63,005 bases of DNA, taken from contig CANOHT010000017.1 of assembly GCA_947565865.1 (NCBI GenBank), forward strand, positions 1 to 63,005, in the 5' to 3' direction. The translations under genes and the position numbers were made by a program. This document shows positions 25,959 through 35,340 of this stretch, piece after piece (within the stretch, counting starts at the first letter, position 1; the number at the start of each line of letters is the position of its first letter). Source of the DNA: an uncultured Clostridia bacterium. Its GTDB lineage: Bacteria; Bacillota; Clostridia; Christensenellales; Aristaeellaceae. Under the pieces are notes generated by a model. The model did not search any database and was not told the origin of the DNA. It saw only the letters and a program-made list of their open reading frames with translations.

Positions 25959-27407
25959 TCACTGGAAGCGGATATTGCGGACATGCTCGTTGACCTTGAC
26001 ATAGGGGTTAAGCATGGAGGTCAGCCGCACACCGTCCACCACCACGTTGTCAAAGGTGATGTCGCTGAACAGCTTGTCCTCGGCCCAGCCGCGGATCAGA
26101 ATCTCATTGGCGATGGAAGACTTGTTGCTGCTTTCGCAGGTGATGTTGCGAAGGGTGATGTTCTCCGCCCCGCCGGGAAACTCCTGATTGCCCTGAATGG
26201 TGCCGAACCAGAAGCTGTCCTTGAAGTTGAAGCACACCAGCCGCTGGCAGTTGTTCACCCGAATGTCCTCCCAGAGGATGTTGCGGATGTCCGTGCCGTG
26301 CAGGGTGACGATGGACATCACCGCCCGCTCGTCCAGGCGCTCGTGGTTGTCGCGGTCGTCGTAGGAGTAGAGCACGTCGATGTCGCGGAAGGTGATGTTG
26401 TCGTAGTACGCCGCCATGCTTTCCTCACCGATGACCATGGCGTTGTTGCAGTCGTTCCACAGCTGGGTGGCGGAAACGTGGATGTCCTCGTTGGGGGGCG
26501 CGTCCTTGGGCTTGGCGGCATCGGCCAGGCCCTTGATGGTCACGCAGTCATCACAGGAGCGCAGGAAGGAATTGGTCACCCGGACGCGCTGGCTGTTGGT
26601 AATGTCGAGGGCGTCGGTGCTGGCGTACTGGGGCGAAAACACCTTGTAGTTGTCAATGGTCACGTCGGAGGAAAAGTACACATGGGTCGTCCAGTTCTGC
26701 GGGCGGTGGGAGCAGACGATCACGTCCCGGAGAATGACGTTCCTGGCATGGTTGAGGGTAACGACGATGTTGCCGTATTCCGGGTTGACGGCGCTTTTCT
26801 TGTCCATCATGATGACGCCGCCGCCCTCGATGATGACGTTGCTGGCGTTGTACACCACCACAGGGGCGTTCAGCACCGCGCCGGGGGCCACAACGAGCGT
26901 CATGCCCGTGCCCAGCACAACCTCCTGGTCGCTCAGGTCATGATAGCCGGGGCCGAAGTAGCGCACACCGAAGGCGTCCTTCTTCTTCTCCAGTTCCGGG
27001 TCGATGGGGCTGGTGAAGAGGTGCAGGGCGTAGGCCTGATAATCGCCGTCAAAGACGAAGGACAGCTTCTCCCCCGGCTCGGTGAGCGTCAGGGTGATCT
27101 CCCCGTCCTCCACGGCGACGGCGCGCTCCGGCTTTTTCGGAAGCACCTCCACCTCCTGGAAGGGGAAGTCGGGCCTGACCTTCACTTCCACCGCCGTATC
27201 CGGGGTGAAGTGGAAGTAGGCGAAGCTGACCTCGTAGAACTCCATGTTGTAATCCGAATAGACGCCTACCTCCTGGCCGTCCGCCGTGACCTGGAACATC
27301 GCCTGCTCCGTGGGCGTTCCCGCCGGCACGGGATAAGCCAGCACCTCCGCCGAGGCCGTCCCCATGGGAATCAGCAGCAGCAACAGCAGCATCAGCCATT
27401 TCTTCAT
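25959..27407 (-). CDS. Secreted polygalacturonase-like beta-helix protein (GH28 type)
   Basis: A 482-residue exported protein. Residues 1-20 form a signal peptide (cleavage after ASA). About 20-140 is a beta-sandwich domain and the rest is a right-handed beta-helix: VRYFGPGYHDL near 155, ASNVIIEGGGVIMMD near 190, ASTDALDITNS near 262 and RSCDDCVTIKG near 280 correspond to the NTD and DD catalytic motifs of GH28. The histidine motif is replaced by MVIGEESM. It probably cleaves an acidic pectic backbone outside the cell, complementing the intracellular GH28 at 20745. Its ATG overlaps the AraC gene TGA by four bases (27404-27407), indicating coupled translation with its likely regulator. Confidence 0.87.
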   Translation of the reverse strand: MKKWLMLLLLLLIPMGTASAEVLAYPVPAGTPTEQAMFQVTADGQEVGVYSDYNMEFYEVSFAYFHFTPDTAVEVKVRPDFPFQEVEVLPKKPERAVAVEDGEITLTLTEPGEKLSFVFDGDYQAYALHLFTSPIDPELEKKKDAFGVRYFGPGYHDLSDQEVVLGTGMTLVVAPGAVLNAPVVVYNASNVIIEGGGVIMMDKKSAVNPEYGNIVVTLNHARNVILRDVIVCSHRPQNWTTHVYFSSDVTIDNYKVFSPQYASTDALDITNSQRVRVTNSFLRSCDDCVTIKGLADAAKPKDAPPNEDIHVSATQLWNDCNNAMVIGEESMAAYYDNITFRDIDVLYSYDDRDNHERLDERAVMSIVTLHGTDIRNILWEDIRVNNCQRLVCFNFKDSFWFGTIQGNQEFPGGAENITLRNITCESSNKSSIANEILIRGWAEDKLFSDITFDNVVVDGVRLTSMLNPYVKVNEHVRNIRFQ

Positions 27408-28294
27408 TTGTCCGTCCCCTTCTCCAGCGGCCGCTGGAAGCTCTGCGCGTATTCCCTGGGCGTGATGCCGTAGGCCATGCGGAAGCGCTTGGTGAAATAG
27501 GCGTGGCTGGAAAAGCCCGTCCGCTCCGCCACGGTATTGATGGGGCAGCTCTGGCTGGCGAGGATCTCCCGGGCCTTTTCCAGGCGGAACTTCAGCAGAT
27601 AATCCGACGGCGATATTTTGTAATACCGCATAAACAGCTTGTACAGATAGCTGCGGGTGATGTTCAGGCCCCGGCAGATCTCCTGCACGCCGAAGTCATG
27701 GGCATAGTTCTCCCGGATCATGGCCGTGGCGAGATTCACCAGCTCCGAGGAGACGTTGGTAGCCCGCTCCTTTTTGCCGTAGTCGTCCACCAGTCTGGCC
27801 AGGAAAAAGTGCAGATAGCCCAGCGCCATCAATTCGCCCTGCTCCGTCATCCGCGAGGCCTGCTCATAGACCTTGCCCAGCAGATCGTTCAGCCCGGCGA
27901 GATCGCTCACATGGAAAACGCTGGTCTCAGGCAGGCTGGTCAGGTTGAGGGCGATCACCGCGCGGGTGCCCATGAAGCCGAGCCAGCGGTACTCCCAGGG
28001 CTCGTGCTCGTCAGCGGTATACTTGACCTCCTGATCCGGCGCGATATAGAAGCCGTCGCCTGCCTGAAGAGTATACTGCCGTCCGCCCACCTCCAGCGTT
28101 CCCTTGCCGGAAAAGATGACGTGGACGATGTGAAAGCCCTTGCGGCCCATCCAGTAGTGGTTGGGGTCGCAGTTCTCGTAGCCGCATTCCATCAGCGCCA
28201 GATCGACGCCGTGCTCGCTGTACTGAAAATAGTTGAGGAATGTATCGTTGTTCTCAAAGCCCGCGCCGATGCGGGACTGAACAATCTGAATCAT
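27404..28294 (-). CDS. AraC-family transcriptional regulator
   Basis: A 296-residue regulator. Residues about 20-150 form a cupin-type sugar-sensing domain (HIVHVIFSGKGTLEVGGRQYTLQAGDGFYI) and about 190-290 the double helix-turn-helix: VQEICRGLNITRSYLYKLFMRYYKISPSDYL and the second unit with INTVAERTGFSSHAYFTKRFRMAYGITPREY. Members of this group activate glycan-use genes upon ligand binding. It lies between the solute-binding protein gene and the beta-helix gene and overlaps the latter by four bases, so it probably controls the locus, for example through the strong promoter at 30544-30573. GAGAAAGG precedes the ATG. Confidence 0.9.
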   Translation of the reverse strand: MIQIVQSRIGAGFENNDTFLNYFQYSEHGVDLALMECGYENCDPNHYWMGRKGFHIVHVIFSGKGTLEVGGRQYTLQAGDGFYIAPDQEVKYTADEHEPWEYRWLGFMGTRAVIALNLTSLPETSVFHVSDLAGLNDLLGKVYEQASRMTEQGELMALGYLHFFLARLVDDYGKKERATNVSSELVNLATAMIRENYAHDFGVQEICRGLNITRSYLYKLFMRYYKISPSDYLLKFRLEKAREILASQSCPINTVAERTGFSSHAYFTKRFRMAYGITPREYAQSFQRPLEKGTDK

Positions 28295-28354
28295 GCGAGC
28301 CTTTCTCCCGCGCGCCGGAGAATCACCGACAGCCCGGCGCGCGGGGGCGGCGCA

Positions 28355-29692
28355 TTACTCCGCGCCGCTTTGTTCCTTCACCTGCCACAGTTCGTCAAAG
28401 GACGCCTGACAGGACGCCTTCATGGTCTCCACAAAGGTACGGGGGCTGATGCCGTCCTTGATGCCCCAGTCGTTCCACAGCACGCTGTCGCGGAAGTAGG
28501 TGGACGCCTCGCCCATGATGGTCACAGTGCGGCCCTCGATCATGGCGATCGTTTCAAGGGACTCATCGTCAAAGACGTAGTTTTCGTAGCCGCTGGTCAC
28601 GTCATGGGGAATCTGCCAGTCATACTCGGCGTTCAGCTCCATGATGATGGCGGCGATGGCCTCCTTGTCCTCCACCATGGGCTGCATGAACATGCCGCTG
28701 GGCTGGGACTGGGCGTTGACATAATCCTCGGCGGAGGGGCCCTTGGGAATCAGCAGGATGCCGATCTCATCGTCCTCCAGATCCTCAAAGTAATCCATCA
28801 TGTTCCAGGCGGCCACAGAGTAGAAGGCCGTCTTGCCCATGCGCCACATGCCCTCCCAGCTGCCCCAGGCGTTGGAGCCCATGTAGCAGACCTGATCGGT
28901 CCAGAACAGATCATAGCAGAACTGAATGGCCTCGATGACCCGGGGATCGTCCAGGTTATAGGTGTAGTGGAAGTTTTCATCCACCACCACGGGACACGCG
29001 CCGTTGGCGTACACAAACGCCTCGGGGCAGGTGGGGCAGGTGCCGTAGGAGCCAAAGCCGTACACGTCCACCGCGCCGTCGTTGTCCGTATCCTTGGTAC
29101 ACTTGATGGCCAGCTCCCGCAGCTTCTCCCAGGTCCACTCGCCGTTGCGCTGCAGGTCGTAGAGGTACTCGTCGGTGATGCCGTTCTCGGCGCAGACGCG
29201 CTTGTTGAACAGAATCACATGGCCCAGGGCGTCGCCCCAGCTGGTGATGCCGTAGTGCTTGCCGTTCATCATCCACTCGTCGTTGGTGGTCTGATTCCAA
29301 ACCTCGGCGTCAAAATCAAAGTAGTCATCCAGGGGCGCGACCAGCCCGTTATCCACCCACTTGGGCACCAGCTGCTGGAAGGGCGCCCAGAACACGTCGG
29401 CAATCTTCTCGCCGCTGGTGGCCTGCACGTTGATGACGGAGAGGTAGGAGTGCCAGTCCCCCGTGGACTCAAACTGCAGCTTGCAGTTGTATTTCTCGTT
29501 GATGTGCTCAATCAGCGCCATTTCCTCCAGGTAGGTGGGACTGGTCTCCTTGGGGGCCTGATCGTACCAATGGGCGATGGTGACCACGCGGCCGCCCAGG
29601 TCGTAGGTCTTTTCCTCAGCGAAAGCCGAAGCGGTCATGCACAGCAGCAGCGCCATGAGCAGCGCCAGCACACGGACGGTTGTTTTCTTCAT
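28355..29692 (-). CDS. ABC importer solute-binding protein (carbohydrate)
   Basis: A 445-residue exported type-1 solute-binding protein. Residues 1-25 form a signal peptide with cleavage near AFA-EE; there is no clear lipobox, so anchoring is uncertain. The mature part shows GRVVTIAHWYD, the domain-crossing GKHYGITSWGD near 145, EWTWEKLRELAIKCTKD near 185 with a DTDNDGAVDVYGFG Ca-site-like segment, and C-terminal closure motifs. It would deliver oligosaccharides to the permease pair at 30834-32697. The ATG at 29692 is preceded by AAGGAGG; an upstream frame to 29731 is rejected. A paralogue with an extra N-terminal half lies at 39238-42030. Confidence 0.88.
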   Translation of the reverse strand: MKKTTVRVLALLMALLLCMTASAFAEEKTYDLGGRVVTIAHWYDQAPKETSPTYLEEMALIEHINEKYNCKLQFESTGDWHSYLSVINVQATSGEKIADVFWAPFQQLVPKWVDNGLVAPLDDYFDFDAEVWNQTTNDEWMMNGKHYGITSWGDALGHVILFNKRVCAENGITDEYLYDLQRNGEWTWEKLRELAIKCTKDTDNDGAVDVYGFGSYGTCPTCPEAFVYANGACPVVVDENFHYTYNLDDPRVIEAIQFCYDLFWTDQVCYMGSNAWGSWEGMWRMGKTAFYSVAAWNMMDYFEDLEDDEIGILLIPKGPSAEDYVNAQSQPSGMFMQPMVEDKEAIAAIIMELNAEYDWQIPHDVTSGYENYVFDDESLETIAMIEGRTVTIMGEASTYFRDSVLWNDWGIKDGISPRTFVETMKASCQASFDELWQVKEQSGAE

Positions 29693-29743
29693 GACGGCGG
29701 TTCCTCCTTCATAATGGTCGCGGGCACACAAGGCCGTCGCGCC

Positions 29744-30481
29744 TTACTCCTGGGGCAGATCGCCCACCCGGGCGATGCTGAGGTAGAACCAGGGATCGTC
29801 CCAGCCGCCGTTGGCCTTGGTATCCGTCACCAGCCAGATTTCATCCCCAGCCTTGAGCGCCACGCCGGGATAGTCGATCTCGGTCTGAGGAATTCGACGT
29901 CCCTCGCCCTCCCAGGTATCCGCGCAGAACATCCGCTCGCCCTTGATGAACATGCTCATGTACACGCCGTCGCTCACGGCGATATAGCCGCCGTTGGCCT
30001 CATGGTAGGCTTCCTCCGCGTAGCCCGCGGAGCTGCCGCCGGAGTAGCTGCCCGTCACGTCGTACACGCCGTCCTGCTCGCAGACCCACTTGACAGCCGC
30101 GCTGAAGCCGGTATCGCCGGTGAGGAAGCCGTCCTTGCGGATGTTGAACCAGTCCGCGTGGAAGGCGATGGCCTTGTCCGGCTGCGCGGGATCGAAGCCC
30201 ATGATTTCCACAACCTCATCGGGCTTCCACATGCCGGTCTCGGTCTGCGCGCACTCCTTGAAGGTGGACAGGTCGATAGCCTCTCCGGCATTGGTCTGGG
30301 TGGAATACATCATGTACCAGCTCTGCTGACCCATGGTCTTGAGCTTCGCCCGGCTCTTGTTGGAAGCGCCGCCGTAGATGTAGAGCAGATCCGCGGGCTC
30401 CTCCTCGGCCAGCGCTACCAGGGGCAGCAGCATCGTCAACGCCATCGACAGCACCAGGATACCTGCCAGGATATTCTTCAT
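29744..30481 (-). CDS. Secreted protein of unknown function
   Basis: A 245-residue exported protein. Residues 1-25 are a signal peptide (cleavage near ALA-EE). The mature part is acidic with beta-rich segments (LLYIYGGASNKSRAKL, WYMMYSTQTNAGEAIDL, AAVKWVCEQDGVYDVTGSY, FIKGERMFCADTW). The stretch CEQDGVYDVTGSYSGGSS resembles beta-sandwich carbohydrate-binding domains that start W.APxxG.Y.V.. as in CBM-like or LamG relatives, so glycan binding is likely but unproven. It is the first gene behind the strong promoter at 30544-30573, 51 bases before the solute-binding protein gene. AAGGAGG lies nine bases before the ATG. Confidence 0.75.
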   Translation of the reverse strand: MKNILAGILVLSMALTMLLPLVALAEEEPADLLYIYGGASNKSRAKLKTMGQQSWYMMYSTQTNAGEAIDLSTFKECAQTETGMWKPDEVVEIMGFDPAQPDKAIAFHADWFNIRKDGFLTGDTGFSAAVKWVCEQDGVYDVTGSYSGGSSAGYAEEAYHEANGGYIAVSDGVYMSMFIKGERMFCADTWEGEGRRIPQTEIDYPGVALKAGDEIWLVTDTKANGGWDDPWFYLSIARVGDLPQE

Positions 30482-30543
30482 GTTTCATGTCCTCCTTGTC
30501 AAAATGTGTACGTTTTTCGGGTTTTCCCCTTCCTTTATGTAGA

Positions 30544-30573
30544 ATTATAACAACACTTCAACCATTTTATCAA
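30544..30573 (-). promoter_or_regulatory. Strong promoter of the downstream half of the glycan locus
   Basis: A perfect -10 TATAAT (30544-30549) on the minus strand faces a -35 TTGATA (30568-30573) at 18 bp spacing. It drives the secreted-protein gene at 30481 and probably the solute-binding, AraC, beta-helix, GyrI-like and GH36 genes beyond. AAGGAGG follows before the ATG. Confidence 0.75.
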
Positions 30574-30757
30574 TTCCGAAATGATGCAAAGAATATCATC
30601 CATGTTTCCTGTATGATGACACTTTTTAGCAGTGGAGGAGAGCGCCTTTGAGGGCGGCTTATCAGGCGCAAACCTATTCAATGATTTAAGGTTTGGGAAT
30701 CGACCGTCAGGATCGCTTCGCTCCCTGCCCACTTCCACTTATCGCTTCGCGAGGGGA

Positions 30758-30827
30758 ACGTTGGGGGCCTTGCCCCCATCCCCCTGCCCGAGGGTCATCA
30801 GCCCTCAGACTCCCTTTTTCGCTGCGC
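30758..30827. repeat. Dispersed intergenic repeat, module A
   Basis: About 70 bases matching 51-120, with shared ACGTTGGGGGCCTTGC and a GAGGGTCATCAGCCCTC-type hairpin. The inverted pairs GGGGGC/GCCCCC and GAGGG/CCCTC make it highly foldable. Module B is not present here. Confidence 0.65.
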
Positions 30828-30833
30828 GATCAT

Positions 30834-31790
30834 TTACATGCCCGTCAGACCCGTGCGCTCAATGCCCTGCACGAAGAATCGCTGCGCCACAAGGAACAGC
30901 ACGATCAGCGGCACGATAATCAGCAGCGCCCCGGCGTTGGTCAGCATGGAAAGGCGCACCGTGTCGATCACCGAGCCGCCGCCCTCCGCCCGGGAAATCT
31001 GGAAGGCCAGGTTGTTCAGCAGCGTGGAGAACAGCGGCATGCTGGGCATGTAGGTGCTGGCGGTGTACAGGTCGTTCCAGCACCACACGAAGGACAGCAC
31101 AGACACCGTCACCATCGCCGGGCCTGCGTTGGGCAGCATGATCTGCCAAAAGATACGGCCCACGCCCGCGCCGTCCACCCAGGCGGCTTCCTCCAGCTCG
31201 CCGGGCAACCGGGCCAGGAACTGCTGCAAAACGTAGATGAACAGGCCATTCTTCGCCGCCTGACAGCCCAAGGACATGAGCATCAGCGGCCAGGGCGTGC
31301 CGATGAGGGACTGCGGGGTCACGCCGAAAAACGACAGCAGCCCGAAGCCATCAAAGTAACGGTACTGCATGTAGGTGGTGACCATGTACGTCTGCTGAGG
31401 CACGCACAGGGTAAGTATCACCAGGAAGAACAGCGCCCTGCGCCCCCTGAAGCGGAAGCGCGCGAAGCCGTAGGCGGCCAGGGTACAGGAGGCCACCTGC
31501 GCCAGCGTCGCCCCCAGGCTGACGCCGAGGGTCGTGAAGAAATACTTCCAATAATCAATCAGGCTGAGCACCTCACGGAAGTTATCAGACGTGGGCTGGC
31601 GGGGCACCCACTTCACCGTCATGTCGTACATGTCCGACGGGCTCATCAGCGCCACGGAGACCTTCACCAGCAGCGGGTAGAGAATCACATGCCCGATGCC
31701 GACGATGATGCCCAGCCGGAAGAGCCGGTAAAGCCAGCCGCCAGCCTTCAGCCAGTGCCCGCCCTTGGCGCCCTGCCGCTTAGTTCTCAT
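30834..31790 (-). CDS. Carbohydrate ABC transporter permease (MalG type)
   Basis: A 318-residue inner-membrane permease of the CUT1 family with about six membrane segments. The N-terminal segment is GIIVGIGHVILYPLL. The EAA loop reads EEAAWVDGAGVGRIFW..MLP, the site that docks the ATPase. Late segments include VSVLSFVWCWNDLYTA and LLIIVPLIVLFLVAQRFF. It pairs with the permease at 31780, overlapping it by 11 bases. No ATP-binding subunit gene occurs in the window; CUT1 systems in Firmicutes commonly share an MsmX-like ATPase encoded elsewhere. Confidence 0.9.
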   Translation of the reverse strand: MRTKRQGAKGGHWLKAGGWLYRLFRLGIIVGIGHVILYPLLVKVSVALMSPSDMYDMTVKWVPRQPTSDNFREVLSLIDYWKYFFTTLGVSLGATLAQVASCTLAAYGFARFRFRGRRALFFLVILTLCVPQQTYMVTTYMQYRYFDGFGLLSFFGVTPQSLIGTPWPLMLMSLGCQAAKNGLFIYVLQQFLARLPGELEEAAWVDGAGVGRIFWQIMLPNAGPAMVTVSVLSFVWCWNDLYTASTYMPSMPLFSTLLNNLAFQISRAEGGGSVIDTVRLSMLTNAGALLIIVPLIVLFLVAQRFFVQGIERTGLTGM

Positions 31791-32697
31791 ACTTTTTCAC
31801 CACTTTCCGCATCATCAGCACCACAAGCCCCAGCAGCAGCAGGATCAGCACGGTGTAGATCCAGCTCATCGCCGCGGACAAGCCAAAGTTAAAGTTATTG
31901 AAGGCGGTATCCTCAATCATGGTCAGGGTGGTATTGTTCGCCCCTGTGAAGGAGTCGATGATCGTGAAGACCATGCAGGTGAGGATCATCGGGCAGGTCA
32001 TGGGGAAGGTGATGCGCCAATAGCTCTCCCACGCGGACGCGCCCTCGATGGCCGCCACCTCGTACATGGCCGGGGGAATGGACTGCAGCGCCGCCAGGAA
32101 GATGAGAATCTGCACGCCGGACAGGATGATGATGTCATAGATCCGATCCGCCGCGCCAGCCAGATACTCGGCGATGGTCTGGGGCAGAACGCCGCTGCTG
32201 ATGAGCCACTGGGCCAGGTTCACCGACTCGATGCCCGTCAGGGACTGGCTGGATTTGAAGTTGCCGGAGGCGCCCATCATGGACTGGAGCGCGTCCCCGG
32301 CGTCAAAGTTCATCAGCGCGGGGGCCGCCAGCACCAGCGGCAGGAAAAACAGTGTGCGCACCAGGAACCGGCCCTTGAAACGCTGGTTGAGCAGGCTGGC
32401 CGCGAAGAAGGAGAACACCGTAATCAGCGGCAGGTTCAGCAGCATGTTCAGCAGGGACTGCACGGCCTTTTCGCGGAAGGTGGTGTTGACCATCAGCGCC
32501 GTGTAGAAGTTGGACAGGCCCGAAAAGGTGGGGATCATGCCGTTTTCCGTCACCTGGACGCTGGAAAAGGCAAACTGAATCGACCGAAGCACCGGGATGC
32601 CGAACTGGAAGATCAGCCCGAAGCACAGCGGCAGCACGAACAGCCAGCCGTAGCGCGCCTTTTTCCGCGACAGGGTTATCATTTTTCTCTTCTTCAC
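31780..32697 (-). CDS. Carbohydrate ABC transporter permease (MalF type)
   Basis: A 305-residue membrane permease of the CUT1 family, partner of the 30834 gene. The first membrane segment is WLFVLPLCFGLIFQFGIPVL, the EAA loop reads YEVAAIEGASAWESYW..TFP, and the last segment is WIYTVLILLLLGLVVLMM. It likely forms a heterodimeric channel fed by the solute-binding protein at 28355. It overlaps the upstream DUF5696-type gene by four bases and the downstream permease gene by 11, so all three are translated from one message. Confidence 0.9.
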   Translation of the reverse strand: MKKRKMITLSRKKARYGWLFVLPLCFGLIFQFGIPVLRSIQFAFSSVQVTENGMIPTFSGLSNFYTALMVNTTFREKAVQSLLNMLLNLPLITVFSFFAASLLNQRFKGRFLVRTLFFLPLVLAAPALMNFDAGDALQSMMGASGNFKSSQSLTGIESVNLAQWLISSGVLPQTIAEYLAGAADRIYDIIILSGVQILIFLAALQSIPPAMYEVAAIEGASAWESYWRITFPMTCPMILTCMVFTIIDSFTGANNTTLTMIEDTAFNNFNFGLSAAMSWIYTVLILLLLGLVVLMMRKVVKKYEN

Positions 32698-35321
32698 TTG
32701 CTCGCGCCCCCGATCACCGCAAAATCATAGGCAGGCACCTCCACGCCCGACACCACCGCGGGCGAGCCGCTGTAATTCACCGCGATGGACACGCCGCTCT
32801 GGTAGACGGTTACATAGACGTTTTCCGCCGCCTTCCAGTGGGCGGTCATGCTTTCGCCCGCCACCTGCCCCAGCGCGGAGGCCGCCCTTGCATAATCCTG
32901 TTTGACCGTCTCCGCCCAGTCGGCGCAGGCGCCCTTGTTGAGGTAGCCGTAGTCGGTTTCCTTGAGCAGCGCGGTGGTATTGGCGGTCAGGGTGAAATGG
33001 AGGCCCGCGCCGACCTCCACCGCCCGCAGGAAGGCCATGCGGTAGTCATCGGCGTAGTTGAGGGCGGGAGCCGCATAGCTGACGCTGCCGCGGATGACCG
33101 CCTGATAGAAGGGAACGCTTTCGTCCGTCACCCTGAAGCCGCTGTCCGAGCAGGGAATGTCGTACACGGCGTCCGCGTATGGGAGGGCGTAGGCGTTGGG
33201 GTTGGGCAGCGCCAGGAAGACCTCCCGCCCCAAGGCCTCCAGCGTGGCTTCCTGGGCCTTTTGCATGGCGTCCCGGTTCATGGGCCGCTTCACATAATAA
33301 TCGGAATAAAGCTGGCTGCCGACGTCCGCGATGGCCGCCGATGTCAGCGCCGCGTCGCCCCTGCCGGCAAGCAGGCTTTCCGCCGAAGCCTGCCAGCGGG
33401 CGGCGTTGAGCTGATAGATCACCCGGCCGTCATAGCGGCGGTAGCGGTTGAGATAATCGTAATCGTAGCGCACCGCGATGTCCCGGCACAAATCCCGCGC
33501 GCAGTCCCGGGAGGTGGAAAAGCCGCCCTTGGCAAAGGCCGTAGCCAGGTAGGTCTCAGGCAGGAGATGCCAGCCGCGGCGCTCCGCCTCGTTCATCAGC
33601 CGCAGCAGGCCCTCCTTGCCGCCCAGCGCTTTTTCCGCGCTGACGCCGGTAAAGGCCCGCTGCTCCATGCCGCCGCTCATCCAGCCCTCCAGCAGGAGCC
33701 AGACCTCCGCGTCCTCCTCCGCCAGGGATGCTGTCAACCGCGATACGTCATCGTAGGCGGTCATGGCTTCCATGCTTTCCACCGGCAAGCCCGCCACCAC
33801 CTTGGTGGTCGGCGCCGCGCCGATGTAGTCCAGCATCAGGGGATAGCCCGTCGCCGCCTGCTCCCGCAGCGCGCCCTTTTCCATCAGGGAAGCTCTGTAC
33901 ACCCGCGCCATGCCCATATAGTCGGCGTCCCGGGGGGCAAGCAGGGTGTAGCGCAGGGTCACATCCTCCCGGTAGGGGGCGCTTTCAAAATAAATCTGCT
34001 GCGTATCCGACAGGGCCATGCGATCCACCGCCGTGGCCTGGAAGGACGCGTACACCGTGTTGTAGGAGTTGTGCATCCCCGCCACCCTGGCGTTGAGGCT
34101 GCACAGCGCCGCGCCTTCCTCCACCGTACACAGCAGGCCCGCCGCGCCGTTCTTGATGCCGAAGACCGGGAAGGAGGCCTTGCCCGTCATGACATACGCG
34201 CTTTCCGTATCGCTGACCGTATCGTCGCCGTAAATCCGCAGGGAGAAGGCGGTCTCGTTGGTCTTGCCGTTGTTGTAGTAGATCAGTGTGCCCGAGCCGT
34301 CGGGCAGGAGCATATAGCCCTGCTCCTGCTTGCCGCCCGCGCCGAAATACTCCAGCAGGCGGATGTCGTTGGGCGGGATTTTCGCGTCGTATTCCAGGGA
34401 GTCGCCCACCAGGGTAACGGCAAGGCCGTCCTCGGTCAGGCGGTATTTCAGGGTGAGGGCGAAGAACGCCCGGGAGGACGCCTCCACCTGCACCTGGTTT
34501 TGCTGGTTGTCAAAGTCCAGGTCGTCCCAGGTATAGCCGCACTGATCCAGATAGCCCTTGATCTTCTTCAGGATGCGGGCGGAGTCCTTGGTCAGGTAAT
34601 AGGTATCCTCGTTGACCACGTTGGGGTACTTGACCTTCAGCTTGTCAATGTACGACTGATCCTGCCCCGCGACGCTGGCCAGCCGGTAATTCTTCAGCAG
34701 ATCCTCCTGATCCTTTTCCGGCAGCGCCGAGATGAACCGCTCCATGCGGGACTTGCTGATCTGCTGAGGAACGTCCGCCAGGGTAACCACCGTCTTGCCC
34801 AGACGATAGCTCACCAGCAGCGCGCCGTCTTTGATCTCCCACTTCATGCCGTCGTAGGCGATGGCATCGTTGTAGCTGTCCATCTGGCCGAAGGCGCCCT
34901 TGGTGTCGTAATAGGTGACAGTCACCTGGGCGCCCAGGCGCAGCCGGGTGGTGCCCTCCACCATGGTTTCCTGCGCCCTGTCCTGGGGATTGGAATACCA
35001 AATGTGCCCGGTGGCGCGGTCCAGCAGGGCCGTCTCCGCCGTCGCCTGGTTGAAATACAGCACGGCCCTGTCGTTTTCCAGCGCGGGCTCGAAGCCCTCG
35101 GCCAGCTGGGTGTCATAGCCGTCCAGGTCAATCCGCTCCCGCGTGGGCAGCGGGCCGGAGGAACGGTTCAGCCCGTCGGCAGACTGGACGCCGCCCTGGG
35201 GCCTGAGATTCAGTTCCCGCGCGTCCACATGGAACACCGCGGCGCTGAAGGTCATCGACAGCGCAAGCATCAGCGCCACGGCGATGACGCAGGTCAGCAG
35301 CCGCTTATGATATGCTTTCAT
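32694..35321 (-). CDS. Large exported DUF5696-type protein, probable glycan-active
   Basis: An 875-residue protein with an N-terminal signal or anchor segment (LLTCVIAVALMLALSMTFS). It matches what I know as the DUF5696 family of Clostridia and Paenibacilli: beta-rich N-terminal half (AVLYFNQATAETALLDRATGHIWYSNP), the RLLEYFGAGG and GYMLLPDGSGTLIYYNNGK motifs near 310-340, and a C-terminal TIM-barrel-like half (LLLEGWMSGG, YNYLNRYRRYDGR-like DYDYLNRYRRYDG). These proteins recur beside sugar ABC importers, and a glycoside hydrolase role is suspected but unproven. The ATG at 35321 follows AAGGAGG; a longer frame to 35396 is rejected. It overlaps the MalF-type permease gene by four bases. Confidence 0.75.
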   Translation of the reverse strand: MKAYHKRLLTCVIAVALMLALSMTFSAAVFHVDARELNLRPQGGVQSADGLNRSSGPLPTRERIDLDGYDTQLAEGFEPALENDRAVLYFNQATAETALLDRATGHIWYSNPQDRAQETMVEGTTRLRLGAQVTVTYYDTKGAFGQMDSYNDAIAYDGMKWEIKDGALLVSYRLGKTVVTLADVPQQISKSRMERFISALPEKDQEDLLKNYRLASVAGQDQSYIDKLKVKYPNVVNEDTYYLTKDSARILKKIKGYLDQCGYTWDDLDFDNQQNQVQVEASSRAFFALTLKYRLTEDGLAVTLVGDSLEYDAKIPPNDIRLLEYFGAGGKQEQGYMLLPDGSGTLIYYNNGKTNETAFSLRIYGDDTVSDTESAYVMTGKASFPVFGIKNGAAGLLCTVEEGAALCSLNARVAGMHNSYNTVYASFQATAVDRMALSDTQQIYFESAPYREDVTLRYTLLAPRDADYMGMARVYRASLMEKGALREQAATGYPLMLDYIGAAPTTKVVAGLPVESMEAMTAYDDVSRLTASLAEEDAEVWLLLEGWMSGGMEQRAFTGVSAEKALGGKEGLLRLMNEAERRGWHLLPETYLATAFAKGGFSTSRDCARDLCRDIAVRYDYDYLNRYRRYDGRVIYQLNAARWQASAESLLAGRGDAALTSAAIADVGSQLYSDYYVKRPMNRDAMQKAQEATLEALGREVFLALPNPNAYALPYADAVYDIPCSDSGFRVTDESVPFYQAVIRGSVSYAAPALNYADDYRMAFLRAVEVGAGLHFTLTANTTALLKETDYGYLNKGACADWAETVKQDYARAASALGQVAGESMTAHWKAAENVYVTVYQSGVSIAVNYSGSPAVVSGVEVPAYDFAVIGGASK

Positions 35322-35340
35322 GCAAAGCCTCCTTTCCCCG

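Larger units (their letters stand above)
30482..30833. other. Intergenic region with promoter and dispersed repeat
   Basis: About 350 bases without a gene. It separates two blocks of the glycan locus. It holds the promoter for the 30481-and-downstream block (30544-30573) and a dispersed repeat module A (30758-30827) with hairpins GAGGG/CCCTC and GGGGGC/GCCCCC that may terminate transcription from the permease genes. Confidence 0.75.

Noticed and set aside
27503..30550. Another 1,015-codon plus-strand frame across AraC, solute-binding protein and secreted-protein genes
   Set aside because: Same reasons: antisense to three well-supported genes and no family resemblance. The equal length to the frame above is coincidence.
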